From assembly GCA_900556485.1 (NCBI GenBank), contig USOX01000009.1, forward strand, positions 1 through 64,000: a DNA stretch of 64,000 nt, written 5' to 3'. Origin of the DNA: an uncultured Dysgonomonas sp. GTDB taxonomy: Bacteria > Bacteroidota > Bacteroidia > Bacteroidales > Dysgonomonadaceae. Of this stretch, positions 10,701-17,101 are shown in pieces. The number at the start of each line of letters is the position of its first letter. The first letter of the stretch is position 1. The notes under the pieces are model-generated. The model saw only the letters and a list, made by a program, of their open reading frames with translations. It was not told the origin of the DNA and did no database searches. A program made the translations under genes and the position numbers.

Positions 10701-10757
10701 AAAACAGAAGATTCTCATGAAATGAAAAAGCAAATGATTAAAATTATTTCGTTATAA
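4719..10757 (+). CDS. Giant STAND-type NTPase with N-terminal PD-(D/E)xK nuclease (Avs/Cap4-like defence protein)
   Basis: At 2012 residues this is the largest gene in the window. Residues 1-210 resemble dsDNA-nuclease (Cap4/DUF4297-like) domains: D51-D52, then E60-x4-Q65-x-K67 in the phrase AYQIKW, a QxK variant of PD-(D/E)xK. Residues about 245-600 form a STAND/NACHT-like ATPase, with Walker A GSPGSGKS at 273-280, Walker B IIIVDGLDH with D375 and D378, then ISPLTKNEAF and the helical lid ISQGHPLYLSYI. From about 620 to 1780 there is no clear domain; the sequence is helical and repeat-like, as in the sensor arms of Avs proteins. Residues about 1800-1990 form a compact Trp-rich region (RWIALNPDLARFLGW, ESIYWANGN, GEGWIVVIT) that I do not recognise. 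By analogy with AVAST/Avs systems, the C-terminal part would sense a phage product, the ATPase oligomerise, and the nuclease cut DNA. The fixed HNH partner and C-terminal domain do not match any Avs type that I know. Confidence 0.7.
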   Translation: MTKKISAIGERAAIGGYLPQFDEFAWFVYKNLIENQLEWIKIADPEAGKLDDIQYATSKEIHAYQIKWTIADKNISFQDFINLIPLLVNSWQKLQEDNPEKTVIPHLITNKSLSNQNVKISSTEYGEFSIFIKDVWCRLNENSHSKWNPVIEYIKTQTGLNDSDFRLFIEHFDFQFDYEPYPFSVKNIKAAKNEEDLIQLCRFLFEEVGGKERNVKFTRKQIVERMGWRDRFKTIFNHDLIINRETYQPIILTENLLDSKIDEFTGGYIFLEGSPGSGKSSLLTNWSRNRKERIIKYYAFDFQSPSSRYNFFERGETTSMFFDLVYQLKESGINYNQGILPYRELSFLKNAFFEQITFAHQEYLSKGEKTIIIVDGLDHVPREYKDTKQSFLKELLLPDEIPEGIYIILGSQSYDLESIRYEVRKEYKEGHRSIKISPLTKNEAFRYIDLNIKDLSPEQRQRLYEISQGHPLYLSYIVDIILQSDDFDLTADNLPLIEGDIDNYYSKIWESINNEDALVDLLGHISRINGALNPIFIREISDRNTLKSFSNKVKFLFDKSSTWSFFHNSFRQFLLNKTALNVLTNDYDNEMDISFHSSLADYYSKSSVEPGWKQNYHLFKANRFDDFISIANSENFTNQFLSYRPAGEIKQDAKLGIEIARRKKDIDLLLRYLFVLAEINRRLFDIDQASYVEDLLFIDKPFQAKSFLRTDCSLHCSIKQAFEAARLFIDYNDPTEARVLFNLAYPEYIKDNSIELSENLRDDEVRDALQEWVYSAPYFMDFNKILLLINNIKIPKGEKHFLGRRIDKFQLSLKIQLGYSLIELTKWVEFDNLINNEIQDKSALFQLIREAIIKCIDVEDKSLGKKYLSMLISIFDKATSTDITKIHISDLIFKVTNDIDAAYDWIKDIPLPIEINEKRFDYDGTLDVFYPIIKYNKIMNLSGNGLSITKAIPNAEKGSDEEYLVEFERNLCLITQILTNGLLQNNSENIEPLIIVLVRFYYKNISHRNKYYYKLSKVKSEYFNYLIYAVSVTTQENITKLCNILFSEFQNNSKHWNSSTIRDIIDYLSSFDCCSSDVLETKLSLLESDMLEELDIHGRIEQCVSQAKSWLQLGRKDKAEFWIKQSFKESIGIAYSDKDSHFDTAMEWLGHMNEFDPENAAVRIVWYISHLQHIKSVAEGGTFWRASEKLLDLTFKWNFSAGYDQLKWQLDKALINFNTAVSVFIENYIDLVITDSDFEDIIDFYSNIYLYIIEIANADLLTKILEKGILVLNKDQLMSCLSKLTTSININLIEEKRPFLLSEINDFCNRNGIDINNFCDSFEIPPKGKKYSNTDSSSDLLVLSGEKEALTRQQVIQCINSPDRILDLIRDENKSKSYFKWNKILDEALPYFNLEQIKELSKFKEQDGYFLMRLSTEALNKGAKDLAIEYINKSLNLSREAGWIRYIDGGSRIDGFDILKKIDSDAGSERAFDVFCHDIANTDYPQDFLRNLDEIVPIISKDNRVIDESIWGEVYSYVRRLMSNSSPLTDLPNLCKSDKPINGILVDLLIFLSTNPVHIIKNKAIILLAEMIDKGNKYASDKLHSSNLDLDTTIYIIQILYEMKSDRISDFKTKIYFIAQSPNYFIRMNFREILRSLAEPLPAYKQVEFPIAYKLEIPEYKKFNTTQELDPYYPYVNTNNPEDLVSPFSIQIDYLSDITGIPRSNLLYRFLFFMKKVSNEHEWTIEYEKELRAYLEDIGLKYSYPRPRALAARKAIMSLLSELIDAGIIDNSQSIRRFFISYDYSIHVFKPVVKPLFIQGLKEREFGGVEKKWTDRINESKRLESKIDKYQTKIVIGEYTEVKNLDWGTPTETYTMQISDNNTINVEGGYIFGSTFHILSRDYHKLKGISSQIIIVRDHRFDQFCIKSRWIALNPDLARFLGWIPDYSKLFAWKDKEGNLVVESIYWANGNTEMSPYNDSDVGEGWIVVITEEGLEQIRNVTGNLFIHKKLNRSKTEDSHEMKKQMIKIISL

Positions 10758-10886
10758 TATATAGACTTGAAATATCTCCAAATTTCTTTTTTGTATTGCT
10801 CTGTTTTCAAGAATTATTTAAAAGGGTCAGTATATAGAAAAGAAAGATATTTATGTAGGTAAATAAAATTTAGGGAAAACCCAATA

Positions 10887-10936
10887 GAAAACCTATAAAT
10901 GTAAGACTTCAAAAATCTTATCATTTATAGGCTTTT
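10887..10936 (+). terminator. Inverted repeat after the STAND gene, likely terminator
   Basis: The arm CCTATAAATG with adjoining TAAGA pairs with TCTTA and CATTTATAGG across a short loop, followed by CTTTT. It lies about 130 bases after the stop of the giant gene. The T-run is short, so termination efficiency is uncertain. Confidence 0.5.
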
Positions 10937-10944
10937 AGATTGAG

Positions 10945-11078
10945 ATAAACTGTATATATTTGCATTCTTATAAATGTAGTAATAACCAAGCCATTATGTA
11001 GGCATCTATGCAGTATATGGCAAAAACCACAAATATCTATATCTGATATACAGTTTATTACTCTTTAAAAGGGCTGTT
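10945..11078 (+). other. Possible small RNA or small element bounded by a 13-base inverted repeat
   Basis: ATAAACTGTATAT at 10945-10957 is repeated inverted at 11046-11058, enclosing about 90 bases without an open frame. The left arm overlaps a TATATTTG sequence that matches a -7 box, and the right end is followed by GGCTGTTTTT. This could be a short transcript with its own promoter, or a small non-autonomous element. Nothing else confirms either reading. Confidence 0.25.
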
Positions 11079-11509
11079 TTTATTCTGAATAACCTTTTTC
11101 GTTCTATTATTTGTTTGTCAAAAATATTATATATCTTTGAGGTAAGAGTTATTTGAATCTATGAAAAGTAAAGAGGAATAAAGTAGTTCGATGGTTTCTA
11201 AATCGTTACCTATTCTTCTTTTAATCCTCCTTATTGATTGATATTCAACTGAATATTATTTTTCTGCATTATAAAGTGACAAAAGTAACACTTAAATCAG
11301 TTAACAGTTAGCAGTGATCAGTTATCACTAAATAGGTTCGTATACAAAATTTTTCACTTTTCGTTTTTCACTCCTCACTTACAAAAAAGTGACAAAAGTG
11401 ACACCTTTTTGAAGTATTTTTAATTCCTCTGTTTTGTCACTTTTTTGTCTTTGTATATAGATAAATGAATGTGAATGTTTTGACAGATATTAGATTAAAT
11501 TGTTTGGTT
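11079..11509. other. Gene-free stretch with recurring GTGACA/TGTCAC motifs
   Basis: No supported gene is present. AAAGTGACAAAAG-type sequence occurs at 11273-11293 and 11383-11405, and inverted as TTTTGTCACTTTTTTGTC at 11432-11449. Short CAGTTA repeats lie near 11297-11330. A related GTGACA/TGTCAC dyad is found at 38100-38131, so this may be a genome-wide intergenic repeat. Confidence 0.4.
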
Positions 11510-11589
11510 CTTTCGGATTTGTAATCCGAAAGCTTCTAATAGCGGATTTAAAATCCGCAGTTATATCATCATCGGATTTCAAATCCGAT
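11510..11589. repeat. Cluster of three short palindromes (CGGATTT family), copy A
   Basis: Three hairpins follow one another. At 11510-11532 there are 10-base arms CTTTCGGATT/AATCCGAAAG. At 11542-11558 there is GCGGATTT/AAATCCGC around one base. At 11571-11589 there is ATCGGATTT/AAATCCGAT around one base. The sequence then reads GAGACGAAA. A shorter version of the same element lies at 12866-12925, so this is an interspersed palindromic repeat (REP-like). Confidence 0.75.
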
Positions 11590-11616
11590 GAGACGAAATC
11601 TGATATATTACCACTT

Positions 11617-12060
11617 TTACGTTAAAAAAGTAAATTCCCAATCTTTAGGGTATTCAGATTTTATCATATTAAATAAAAGCTTCATATTATTATCATGCTT
11701 ATTAGTCAATATAGAAAAAATATAATTATGAACAGCACAACAGACTCTTTGATTTGAAGGAGACACACAATAAAAAACTTCTCTATCTTTTTCTAGATAA
11801 TACCAATTCCAATTGTATTTTTCAACAAATAAATTTCCGTATAATGAACCAAGTTCATAAGAATATTTTTCAATTATATTTACTTTTTTCCCTTTGTCTC
11901 TTGTTAAATTAAGAAAGTTATTTATAGCGTCTAATGTATTAGAATAATCTAGCCCACCTTCAATATTTAATACTTTTTTTGCTTCATTTGATAAACGCTC
12001 AATTTCCTCTTTTTCTCCCAAATTTAGTTCTCTATAAAATAATTTATCCGCCATAATCAA
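11617..12060 (-). CDS. Hypothetical protein, possible immunity-type protein
   Basis: This 147-residue soluble protein has no signal or membrane segment. A helical N-terminal half is followed by a pattern of the form YELGSLYGNLFVEKYNWNWYYLE, then CVSPSNQRVCCAVHNYIF and LLFNMIK. This loosely recalls small immunity-type proteins (DUF3806-like layout), but the match is weak and from memory only. Met3 (MADKLFYREL, 12054) is an equally good start. The gene stands alone between a palindromic repeat cluster and an intergenic GCGCGATTGCATCGCG repeat, so it may have arrived as a cassette. Confidence 0.45.
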   Translation of the reverse strand: MIMADKLFYRELNLGEKEEIERLSNEAKKVLNIEGGLDYSNTLDAINNFLNLTRDKGKKVNIIEKYSYELGSLYGNLFVEKYNWNWYYLEKDREVFYCVSPSNQRVCCAVHNYIFSILTNKHDNNMKLLFNMIKSEYPKDWEFTFLT

Positions 12061-12130
12061 TAAAACTTCATTCTATTTTTTTGTATAATCTTTTATTTCT
12101 TAGTACATTTTCAGCCTTCGTTACCGCCAT

Positions 12131-12157
12131 GGCTACTGCGCGATTGCATCGCGTGCC
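12131..12157. repeat. GCGCGATTGCATCGCG repeat, single copy
   Basis: A palindromic core GCGCGATTGCATCGCG inside GGCTACTG...CGTGCC. The 24-base unit at 12132-12155 differs by one base from each arm of the large inverted repeat at 12768-12836. The two sites bracket the gene at 12194-12742. Confidence 0.7.
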
Positions 12158-12193
12158 AATAAAAACTGCAAAATAGAAGGATAACACATCCTT

Positions 12194-12742
12194 TTATCTG
12201 GTTCGATCTATCATTCTTAAATAATTTTCACACTGTTTCCTTATCCAACTGTATGGCGATGTTTCTAATATATCTTTTACTTCATTTTCCAAATCAAGTA
12301 TTTTCATTTTACGGATAGCTTTTATCATTGATAATTGAAGCTGTAAATCATTATCGTACAAAAGTTCTCTTATTTGAGACGAATAGCTTGGATATGCAAA
12401 AGCCTCTAGTATAAATGCAAAAGAAACTCTTCCATTTTTATATTTATATGTATGCAGCACTTCTACAACTTTATCAATCAGTTCGTCTTGCCCTCTTTTC
12501 CTTTTCTGAATACTTAGACACTGTCTAATCTTTTCTCCAAGTAGCCATATTTCACGTTCATAATGATATATATCCGGGTCTTTGGGACTATTCTTATGAA
12601 GAAGATAATTACTTGTATCATACCAATATGGACACAGGACATCAATTAGTTCTATTATTTCTTTGTCCGTAATTTTTTCCATCACACTAGGAATAATCAA
12701 ATTATTATATTTATTGATTAGTTCATTGATATAAACATTCAT
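12194..12742 (-). CDS. HEAT-repeat-like hypothetical protein
   Basis: The protein has 182 residues from the Met at 12742 (MNVYINELINKYNN). A longer frame starts at 12790, but its first 16 residues lie within or just next to a perfect inverted repeat, so the internal start is preferred. The C-terminal half has HEAT-like helical pairs (IRELLYDNDLQLQLSMIKAI and LENEVKDILETSPYSWIRKQ), which usually serve as a protein- or nucleic-acid-binding scaffold. No catalytic motif is visible. It sits between two copies of the GCGCGATTGCATCGCG repeat, so acquisition together with those repeats is possible. Confidence 0.5.
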   Translation of the reverse strand: MNVYINELINKYNNLIIPSVMEKITDKEIIELIDVLCPYWYDTSNYLLHKNSPKDPDIYHYEREIWLLGEKIRQCLSIQKRKRGQDELIDKVVEVLHTYKYKNGRVSFAFILEAFAYPSYSSQIRELLYDNDLQLQLSMIKAIRKMKILDLENEVKDILETSPYSWIRKQCENYLRMIDRTR

Positions 12743-12767
12743 TAGTAGTTTTTTTAAAATTTTTCTC

Positions 12768-12836
12768 CTTTTGCTACCGCGCGATTGCATCGCGTGGTCA
12801 ATTAAGTCACGCGATGCAATCGCGCGGTAGCAAAAG
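12768..12836. repeat. Perfect 29-base inverted repeat with 11-base loop
   Basis: The left arm 12768-12796 and right arm 12808-12836 are exact reverse complements over 29 bases, each containing GCTACCGCGCGATTGC. The arm is much more GC-rich than its surroundings. A single near-identical unit lies at 12132-12155. The structure could form a long cruciform or RNA hairpin, and overlaps the 5' side of the gene at 12194-12742. Confidence 0.85.
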
Positions 12837-12865
12837 TGTTAAGACCATATTTTAAATCTTTCGTT

Positions 12866-12925
12866 CTTTCGGATTTGCAATCCGAAAGCTTTTAATAGCG
12901 GATTTCAAATCCGATGAGACGAAAG
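12866..12925. repeat. CGGATTT-family palindrome cluster, copy B (shortened)
   Basis: 12866-12888 repeats the first hairpin of copy A (one base different in the loop). 12898-12915 joins the left half of copy A's second hairpin to the right half of its third (GCGGATTT then CAAATCCGAT), followed by the same GATGAGACGAAA tail. Copy B therefore looks like copy A with a 31-base deletion between two CGGATTT repeats. Its right end overlaps the last codons of the Dna2-like gene. Confidence 0.7.
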
Positions 12926-15900
12926 AATATGCTCTATTAACTTTCTATAAATCTCATCCCTCTCCAATATTTCATCATTCCCCACCAAAAACAACTGCTC
13001 CCTCGCCCGCGTCAATGCAACATTCAATTTTCTGTCTACAACCCCTTCTCTATCCATATTACTAAAAAACTGTAACTGATAGGGGCGATTGAAACAAAAA
13101 GAAATAATAATTATATCACGTTGGCTGCCTTGAAACCTTTCAACCGTATCAACCATTATATTCTTAAATTCAGGGGTTCTTGTTGCTTCCAGTTTCTGTT
13201 TTATCAACGCTATCTGATTTCGGTAAGGAGTGATAATACCAACAGTCTTTTGCGGATCAAATTTAAGATTGTTCGTTTTATATATTTCATATAAAGCTTT
13301 TGTCAATGCTAAAATGGTCTCGGCCTCCTCATGATTCGTTTTATCCGAAATATTTGAATGGTCAACATTCCTTACAGGAATAAACGAAATTCGCTTCTCA
13401 GCAATTAATGCTTGGTATTTATCTGTCTTATCATAAGTATATGAAGGTAGTTCTGATACCTGTCTTTCCGTCGCCGTTTTTAAAACGCCATCATAAAAAC
13501 TCTCATTTACTAATGCTGCTATATCCTTGTGCATACGCCCATGATAAACCAGAGTATCATAAGCATGTGTCCATTTTTCTTTTTGGCAAACTCTAAAAAG
13601 CCGTTCAAAGAATGACTCCCTGCAATCATATAGTTCTATATCATTCAGTAGCTTATCCTCAACAGCCGATTTCCTTTCATTTTGTAAAGTAATGGTCGAT
13701 AATTGTTTATGATCGCCAATCATAATAAACTTATCTAACAGCGGTAATAGCCCTATTATCTGAGGCTCTAATATTTGAGATGCCTCATCAATTATTGCAA
13801 TATTGAATTTCTTTAAATCGAACAATTCCGGTTTTCCTGTAATCGAGGCCAATGTCCCAACAAAAATACGTGTCGATTCAATCTCTTGCAGCAATTCTTT
13901 CCTGTTATGTGCTTTGTGTGATATGTTTTGCAATAATCTGTGACGCGAATTCTCTCCGCACGAGAGCTCTGAACCTATGCGTATAAATTTATTGCAATCT
14001 GTCTCCTTTTCTCCAAAAGCCTGGCAAATAGCATTGCATAGTTCATCTACAGCACGGTTTGTATATGCCATTACTAGAATATTAGCATTCTTGTCAGCAT
14101 ACAATTGTTCAATCAATCTTCGTGCAAATATGGAAGTCTTTCCTGTTCCGGGTGGGCCAACAATCAGGAAATAGTCTTCGGCAGCAATAGCCTTTCTAAT
14201 GATATACTCTTGATTCTCTTCTTTAGTAAAATCAGCACGCTCTGTTTCTGTAAACGAGGGAATCGGTTTGGTTAGACCTAGTAATAGATCCTTTTTCCAT
14301 TTTGGAGCAGATAGAAATGCGAACAAACTTTTAAACATCGCATTGTAAGCATGATCAAGTTTATCATGCTCCACAGCCCAATACCTGTATTTTTCAAAAA
14401 ATGTTCTGTTTTGCTGCTTATATCTAAAGCGCAGAATTACCTGATGTGTAGATATTTCAACTACAGTACCTTTCAGTATTTGGTTTGTAAGTATTGTATC
14501 ATTATCATTTTGGCGAGGATAAAGGATACATATTTCCCCTTCACGAAAATTGGCGCAGTCAGAAGAATTGTCACGTCTGAATCGAATAACCATATCCCTT
14601 CCACTGTCATCAATATCCTCAATTTCGAGATTACTGATCAGATCCAGAGCATCCAGCCGTTCTTCAAATGTAGTATTCCATAATGCGGAAATACTCATCG
14701 ACGTATTATACCCCTCGTCTCCCGTTTTCTGTAGATATAATTCACGTGAGATAAAGCTGATATAACGATAAAAATATACTTTTTCGAGATTGGTCGCCTT
14801 ATCCAACACCTTTTTTATATCAGTTATCTTATCAATAAAGAATTGAGGAACACGACCATAGTTGTCAGTATCAAATAGTTCTCCAAAAACCGTTTCTACA
14901 GTCTCGCCATTTCCTATATATAAATCATGTTCAGTAGCAACTATCAGGTTACGTATATTAATTATTTCTTTGTCTAGTTTTTGCAGGTGGGCTACATATC
15001 GTGCATTTTCGCCTGCATTGTCAGCCGACGAATAAAGAATGAATGGAAAAATCTGCCGTGCCTCTTTATTAAATACACTCTGAATCATCATACAATAGAC
15101 TGCAGTCTGTGTTTCATGATTCGGCGCTATCTTAGTAACATCCTCGCGAGGATAGGGTGGTTTGCCCGACTTTAACTCAATAATACGGTTTATGCCATTC
15201 TTTTCGTCTGATAATTGCAGCAAATCCAATCGCCCTTGAAAGCCATATTTTTCGCAAAAAAATGATGGTTCCAATGTGCACGATTTTATATCGAAACCGT
15301 TTGCTGGCAAATCATGCAAAATAACCCTTTTTATGTTATTAAAGTGTTTTTCTGCCTTTTCCATAAACTCTTTGAATTTCGAATTTTCTTTTATCTCATT
15401 GCATGATGCATATTCGAAAGGCATGGAACGGAAAGATTTAAGAAAAGCCTCATTAAAAGTCAGTTCAGAGGGATCTTTGGCATAAATAAGCTCATCTAGA
15501 AAAAAATTGGCAAGATTTCCTAATAGTATATAATGTGTATTGGCATTCGGTTCGAACTTTCGCCGGAAATAATGCAGATGCGAATTTCCATACGACTGAA
15601 AACATTCTGCAATGGCTGATGCATCTATCAGGTAATCAGGTTCCAGTACAAGTATCTTAGGTGTGTAGTAGCCGGAACTATCTATCTTTGAATCTATTAG
15701 ATTCAATTGAGCTCCAACCCAGATTCGCGAAATAGTTTCGTTAAATATATCATTTGTGTTAGCAACATTATATTTAACCCTGATTGTTTGCTCAAAAGAT
15801 ATTTCAGGCTGGCAAACGAGATACTCATTATCTTTATTGATCTCTAAGACCTGTACGCGTATTCTATCCAATGGTAGTACTTCCTGATAGTCAGGGAAAA

Positions 15901-16264
15901 CCTCTTCCACATAACTAAAGTCTTTTTTATATCCATCCAGATATAAAAGAAAATTCTCTATAGATTCTTTTGCCTGCCCGTATTGGTTTGGTGAGATAAG
16001 GTTCTTTTCATTTTTCAACAAAAAAGAAGCCTTGATGCGTATGGTTTGTAGTTGCCATTCAAGTGTTTTGGGCAAATCATACTTTTGGGCGATAAAAACC
16101 AGACGCGAGAATAAAGAAGGAAACTGCAAAGAGTCACTTGCGGTGATCTCCTTGCAGCTTCTTTCCAATACCTGCTTTAAGCGGATATATTTATTTCTTA
16201 ATGATAAACCGGATTGATCTATTTCTTGTATTTCAGCGATATTAGTCTCTGACATATACATCAA
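12905..16264 (-). CDS. Dna2-like protein: Cas4/RecB-type nuclease fused to SF1B (UPF1-like) helicase
   Basis: The 1119-residue protein carries a nuclease motif D347 with E363-x-K365 (GRLDLLQL, then IIELKSG), and a helicase with Walker A GPPGTGKT at about 703-710. Later helicase motifs are IIDEASQ (Walker B), GDHKQL, TPYRNQ, VERFQGSQRD and NVALTRAREQLFLVG. The nuclease-then-helicase order is that of eukaryotic Dna2 and bacterial Cas4-Dna2-like fusions, which process 5' flaps and DNA ends in repair. Related proteins also occur in defence islands. The start could be Met1, Met2 or Met4. It overlaps the stop of the upstream lipoprotein gene by up to 23 bases, so the two are probably cotranscribed. 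Its stop lies inside a palindromic repeat. Whether it acts in repair or in defence cannot be decided from sequence. Confidence 0.85.
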   Translation of the reverse strand: MMYMSETNIAEIQEIDQSGLSLRNKYIRLKQVLERSCKEITASDSLQFPSLFSRLVFIAQKYDLPKTLEWQLQTIRIKASFLLKNEKNLISPNQYGQAKESIENFLLYLDGYKKDFSYVEEVFPDYQEVLPLDRIRVQVLEINKDNEYLVCQPEISFEQTIRVKYNVANTNDIFNETISRIWVGAQLNLIDSKIDSSGYYTPKILVLEPDYLIDASAIAECFQSYGNSHLHYFRRKFEPNANTHYILLGNLANFFLDELIYAKDPSELTFNEAFLKSFRSMPFEYASCNEIKENSKFKEFMEKAEKHFNNIKRVILHDLPANGFDIKSCTLEPSFFCEKYGFQGRLDLLQLSDEKNGINRIIELKSGKPPYPREDVTKIAPNHETQTAVYCMMIQSVFNKEARQIFPFILYSSADNAGENARYVAHLQKLDKEIINIRNLIVATEHDLYIGNGETVETVFGELFDTDNYGRVPQFFIDKITDIKKVLDKATNLEKVYFYRYISFISRELYLQKTGDEGYNTSMSISALWNTTFEERLDALDLISNLEIEDIDDSGRDMVIRFRRDNSSDCANFREGEICILYPRQNDNDTILTNQILKGTVVEISTHQVILRFRYKQQNRTFFEKYRYWAVEHDKLDHAYNAMFKSLFAFLSAPKWKKDLLLGLTKPIPSFTETERADFTKEENQEYIIRKAIAAEDYFLIVGPPGTGKTSIFARRLIEQLYADKNANILVMAYTNRAVDELCNAICQAFGEKETDCNKFIRIGSELSCGENSRHRLLQNISHKAHNRKELLQEIESTRIFVGTLASITGKPELFDLKKFNIAIIDEASQILEPQIIGLLPLLDKFIMIGDHKQLSTITLQNERKSAVEDKLLNDIELYDCRESFFERLFRVCQKEKWTHAYDTLVYHGRMHKDIAALVNESFYDGVLKTATERQVSELPSYTYDKTDKYQALIAEKRISFIPVRNVDHSNISDKTNHEEAETILALTKALYEIYKTNNLKFDPQKTVGIITPYRNQIALIKQKLEATRTPEFKNIMVDTVERFQGSQRDIIIISFCFNRPYQLQFFSNMDREGVVDRKLNVALTRAREQLFLVGNDEILERDEIYRKLIEHILSSHRI

Positions 16265-16748
16265 TATCCATAATGAAATTCAAATCGAATTTGGCATAAT
16301 TATTTGCTTCACCATCGATATAAACAGTTGCACGTCCATATTTCCTTATTACTTCAACTATGGCATACATAAAATCCTGTGCGGCAGGGGAATCTAGCTC
16401 CCATCCTCCATTAGAATTATATGGAACTCTTAAAATAGCATTAGAATTAGATAATGTAAGATCGAATCCATCTATGTAGCTGCTTGAGCCATATGGCAGG
16501 ATTTCGATATATCCGCTGACAAATTTTATATCCTCAGGGCTTGCATACTTACTACCCCCATTTATTGTAACCCAACCATAGTCCATGGTCAAATCATCTT
16601 GAATGATACCTCGGGGAGAGGCTGTAATTGTGCTGTAATAGTCTAGAGTTCCTTCTGTCCAATAATAATCATCTTCACAAGATGTAAATGAAACCAAAGT
16701 AAATACAGATAGTAAAACCGTTAGCAGTTTGTTTTTATAAATTTTCAT
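16242..16748 (-). CDS. Hypothetical lipoprotein
   Basis: This 168-residue protein begins with a signal peptide and lipobox (LVSFTSC), so it should be lipid-anchored, probably in the outer membrane. The mature part is rich in Tyr, Ser and Gly and predicted beta-rich, with no domain that I recognise. A Cys-Glu-Asp-Asp-Tyr-Tyr start of the mature chain resembles the lipoprotein at 61689-62153 (Cys-Gly-Asp-Asp), but the similarity does not clearly extend further. It overlaps the start of the Dna2-like gene, which is an odd operon partner. Confidence 0.65.
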   Translation of the reverse strand: MKIYKNKLLTVLLSVFTLVSFTSCEDDYYWTEGTLDYYSTITASPRGIIQDDLTMDYGWVTINGGSKYASPEDIKFVSGYIEILPYGSSSYIDGFDLTLSNSNAILRVPYNSNGGWELDSPAAQDFMYAIVEVIRKYGRATVYIDGEANNYAKFDLNFIMDIDVYVRD

Positions 16749-16892
16749 AAAGTTCTAATTTTATTACAAAGGTATACAATTTTCAATTTATATATACTAT
16801 GACTCTGATTATTCCATTTCGTTACATCAGAAAATGATACTTATAGAAAAAATCTATAAAGGGTAAATGTGTATTTGTATGGATTATTATTA

Positions 16893-16900
16893 TACCTTTG
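16893..16900 (+). promoter_or_regulatory. Candidate -7 box upstream of the TPP riboswitch
   Basis: TACCTTTG fits TAnnTTTG and lies just before the riboswitch. A TTTG at 16874-16877 may be the -33 element, although the 15-base spacing is short. Confidence 0.5.
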
Positions 16901-16907
16901 CCCTCAG

Positions 16908-16986
16908 AATCTAGGGGTGCCTTAACAAATCGGGCTGAGATCATACCCATAAAACCTGATCCGGGTAATGCCGGCGTAGGAAAAAA
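16908..16986 (+). promoter_or_regulatory. TPP riboswitch (THI element)
   Basis: The hallmark blocks occur in order: AGGGGTGCC, then CGGGCTGAGATCATACCC, then ACCTGATCCGGGTAATGCCGGCGTAGGAA. CTGAGA and the ACCTGAT...GGGTAATGCC...GCGTAGG block are the conserved TPP-binding core. It lies about 115 bases before the TonB-dependent receptor gene. In this position, thiamine pyrophosphate binding would lower expression of the receptor and the following transporter. Confidence 0.95.
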
Positions 16987-17101
16987 GAATATGTGACTTG
17001 CGCATAAGCATATTGTAAAACTTCAGGAAATCTTATCAAAACCCCTTTTTTGTTTAACTATGGTATTAAAGGATACCAGCTTAATAATTTTATTAATTTA
17101 A

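Noticed and set aside
11510..12925. CRISPR array reading of the repeats near 11.5-12.9 kb
   Set aside because: Units are palindromes of unequal length at irregular distance, with genes between them and no regular spacers or cas genes.
14351..15485. Plus-strand frames inside the Dna2-like gene
   Set aside because: All are antisense to a gene with clear helicase and nuclease motifs and show no domain.
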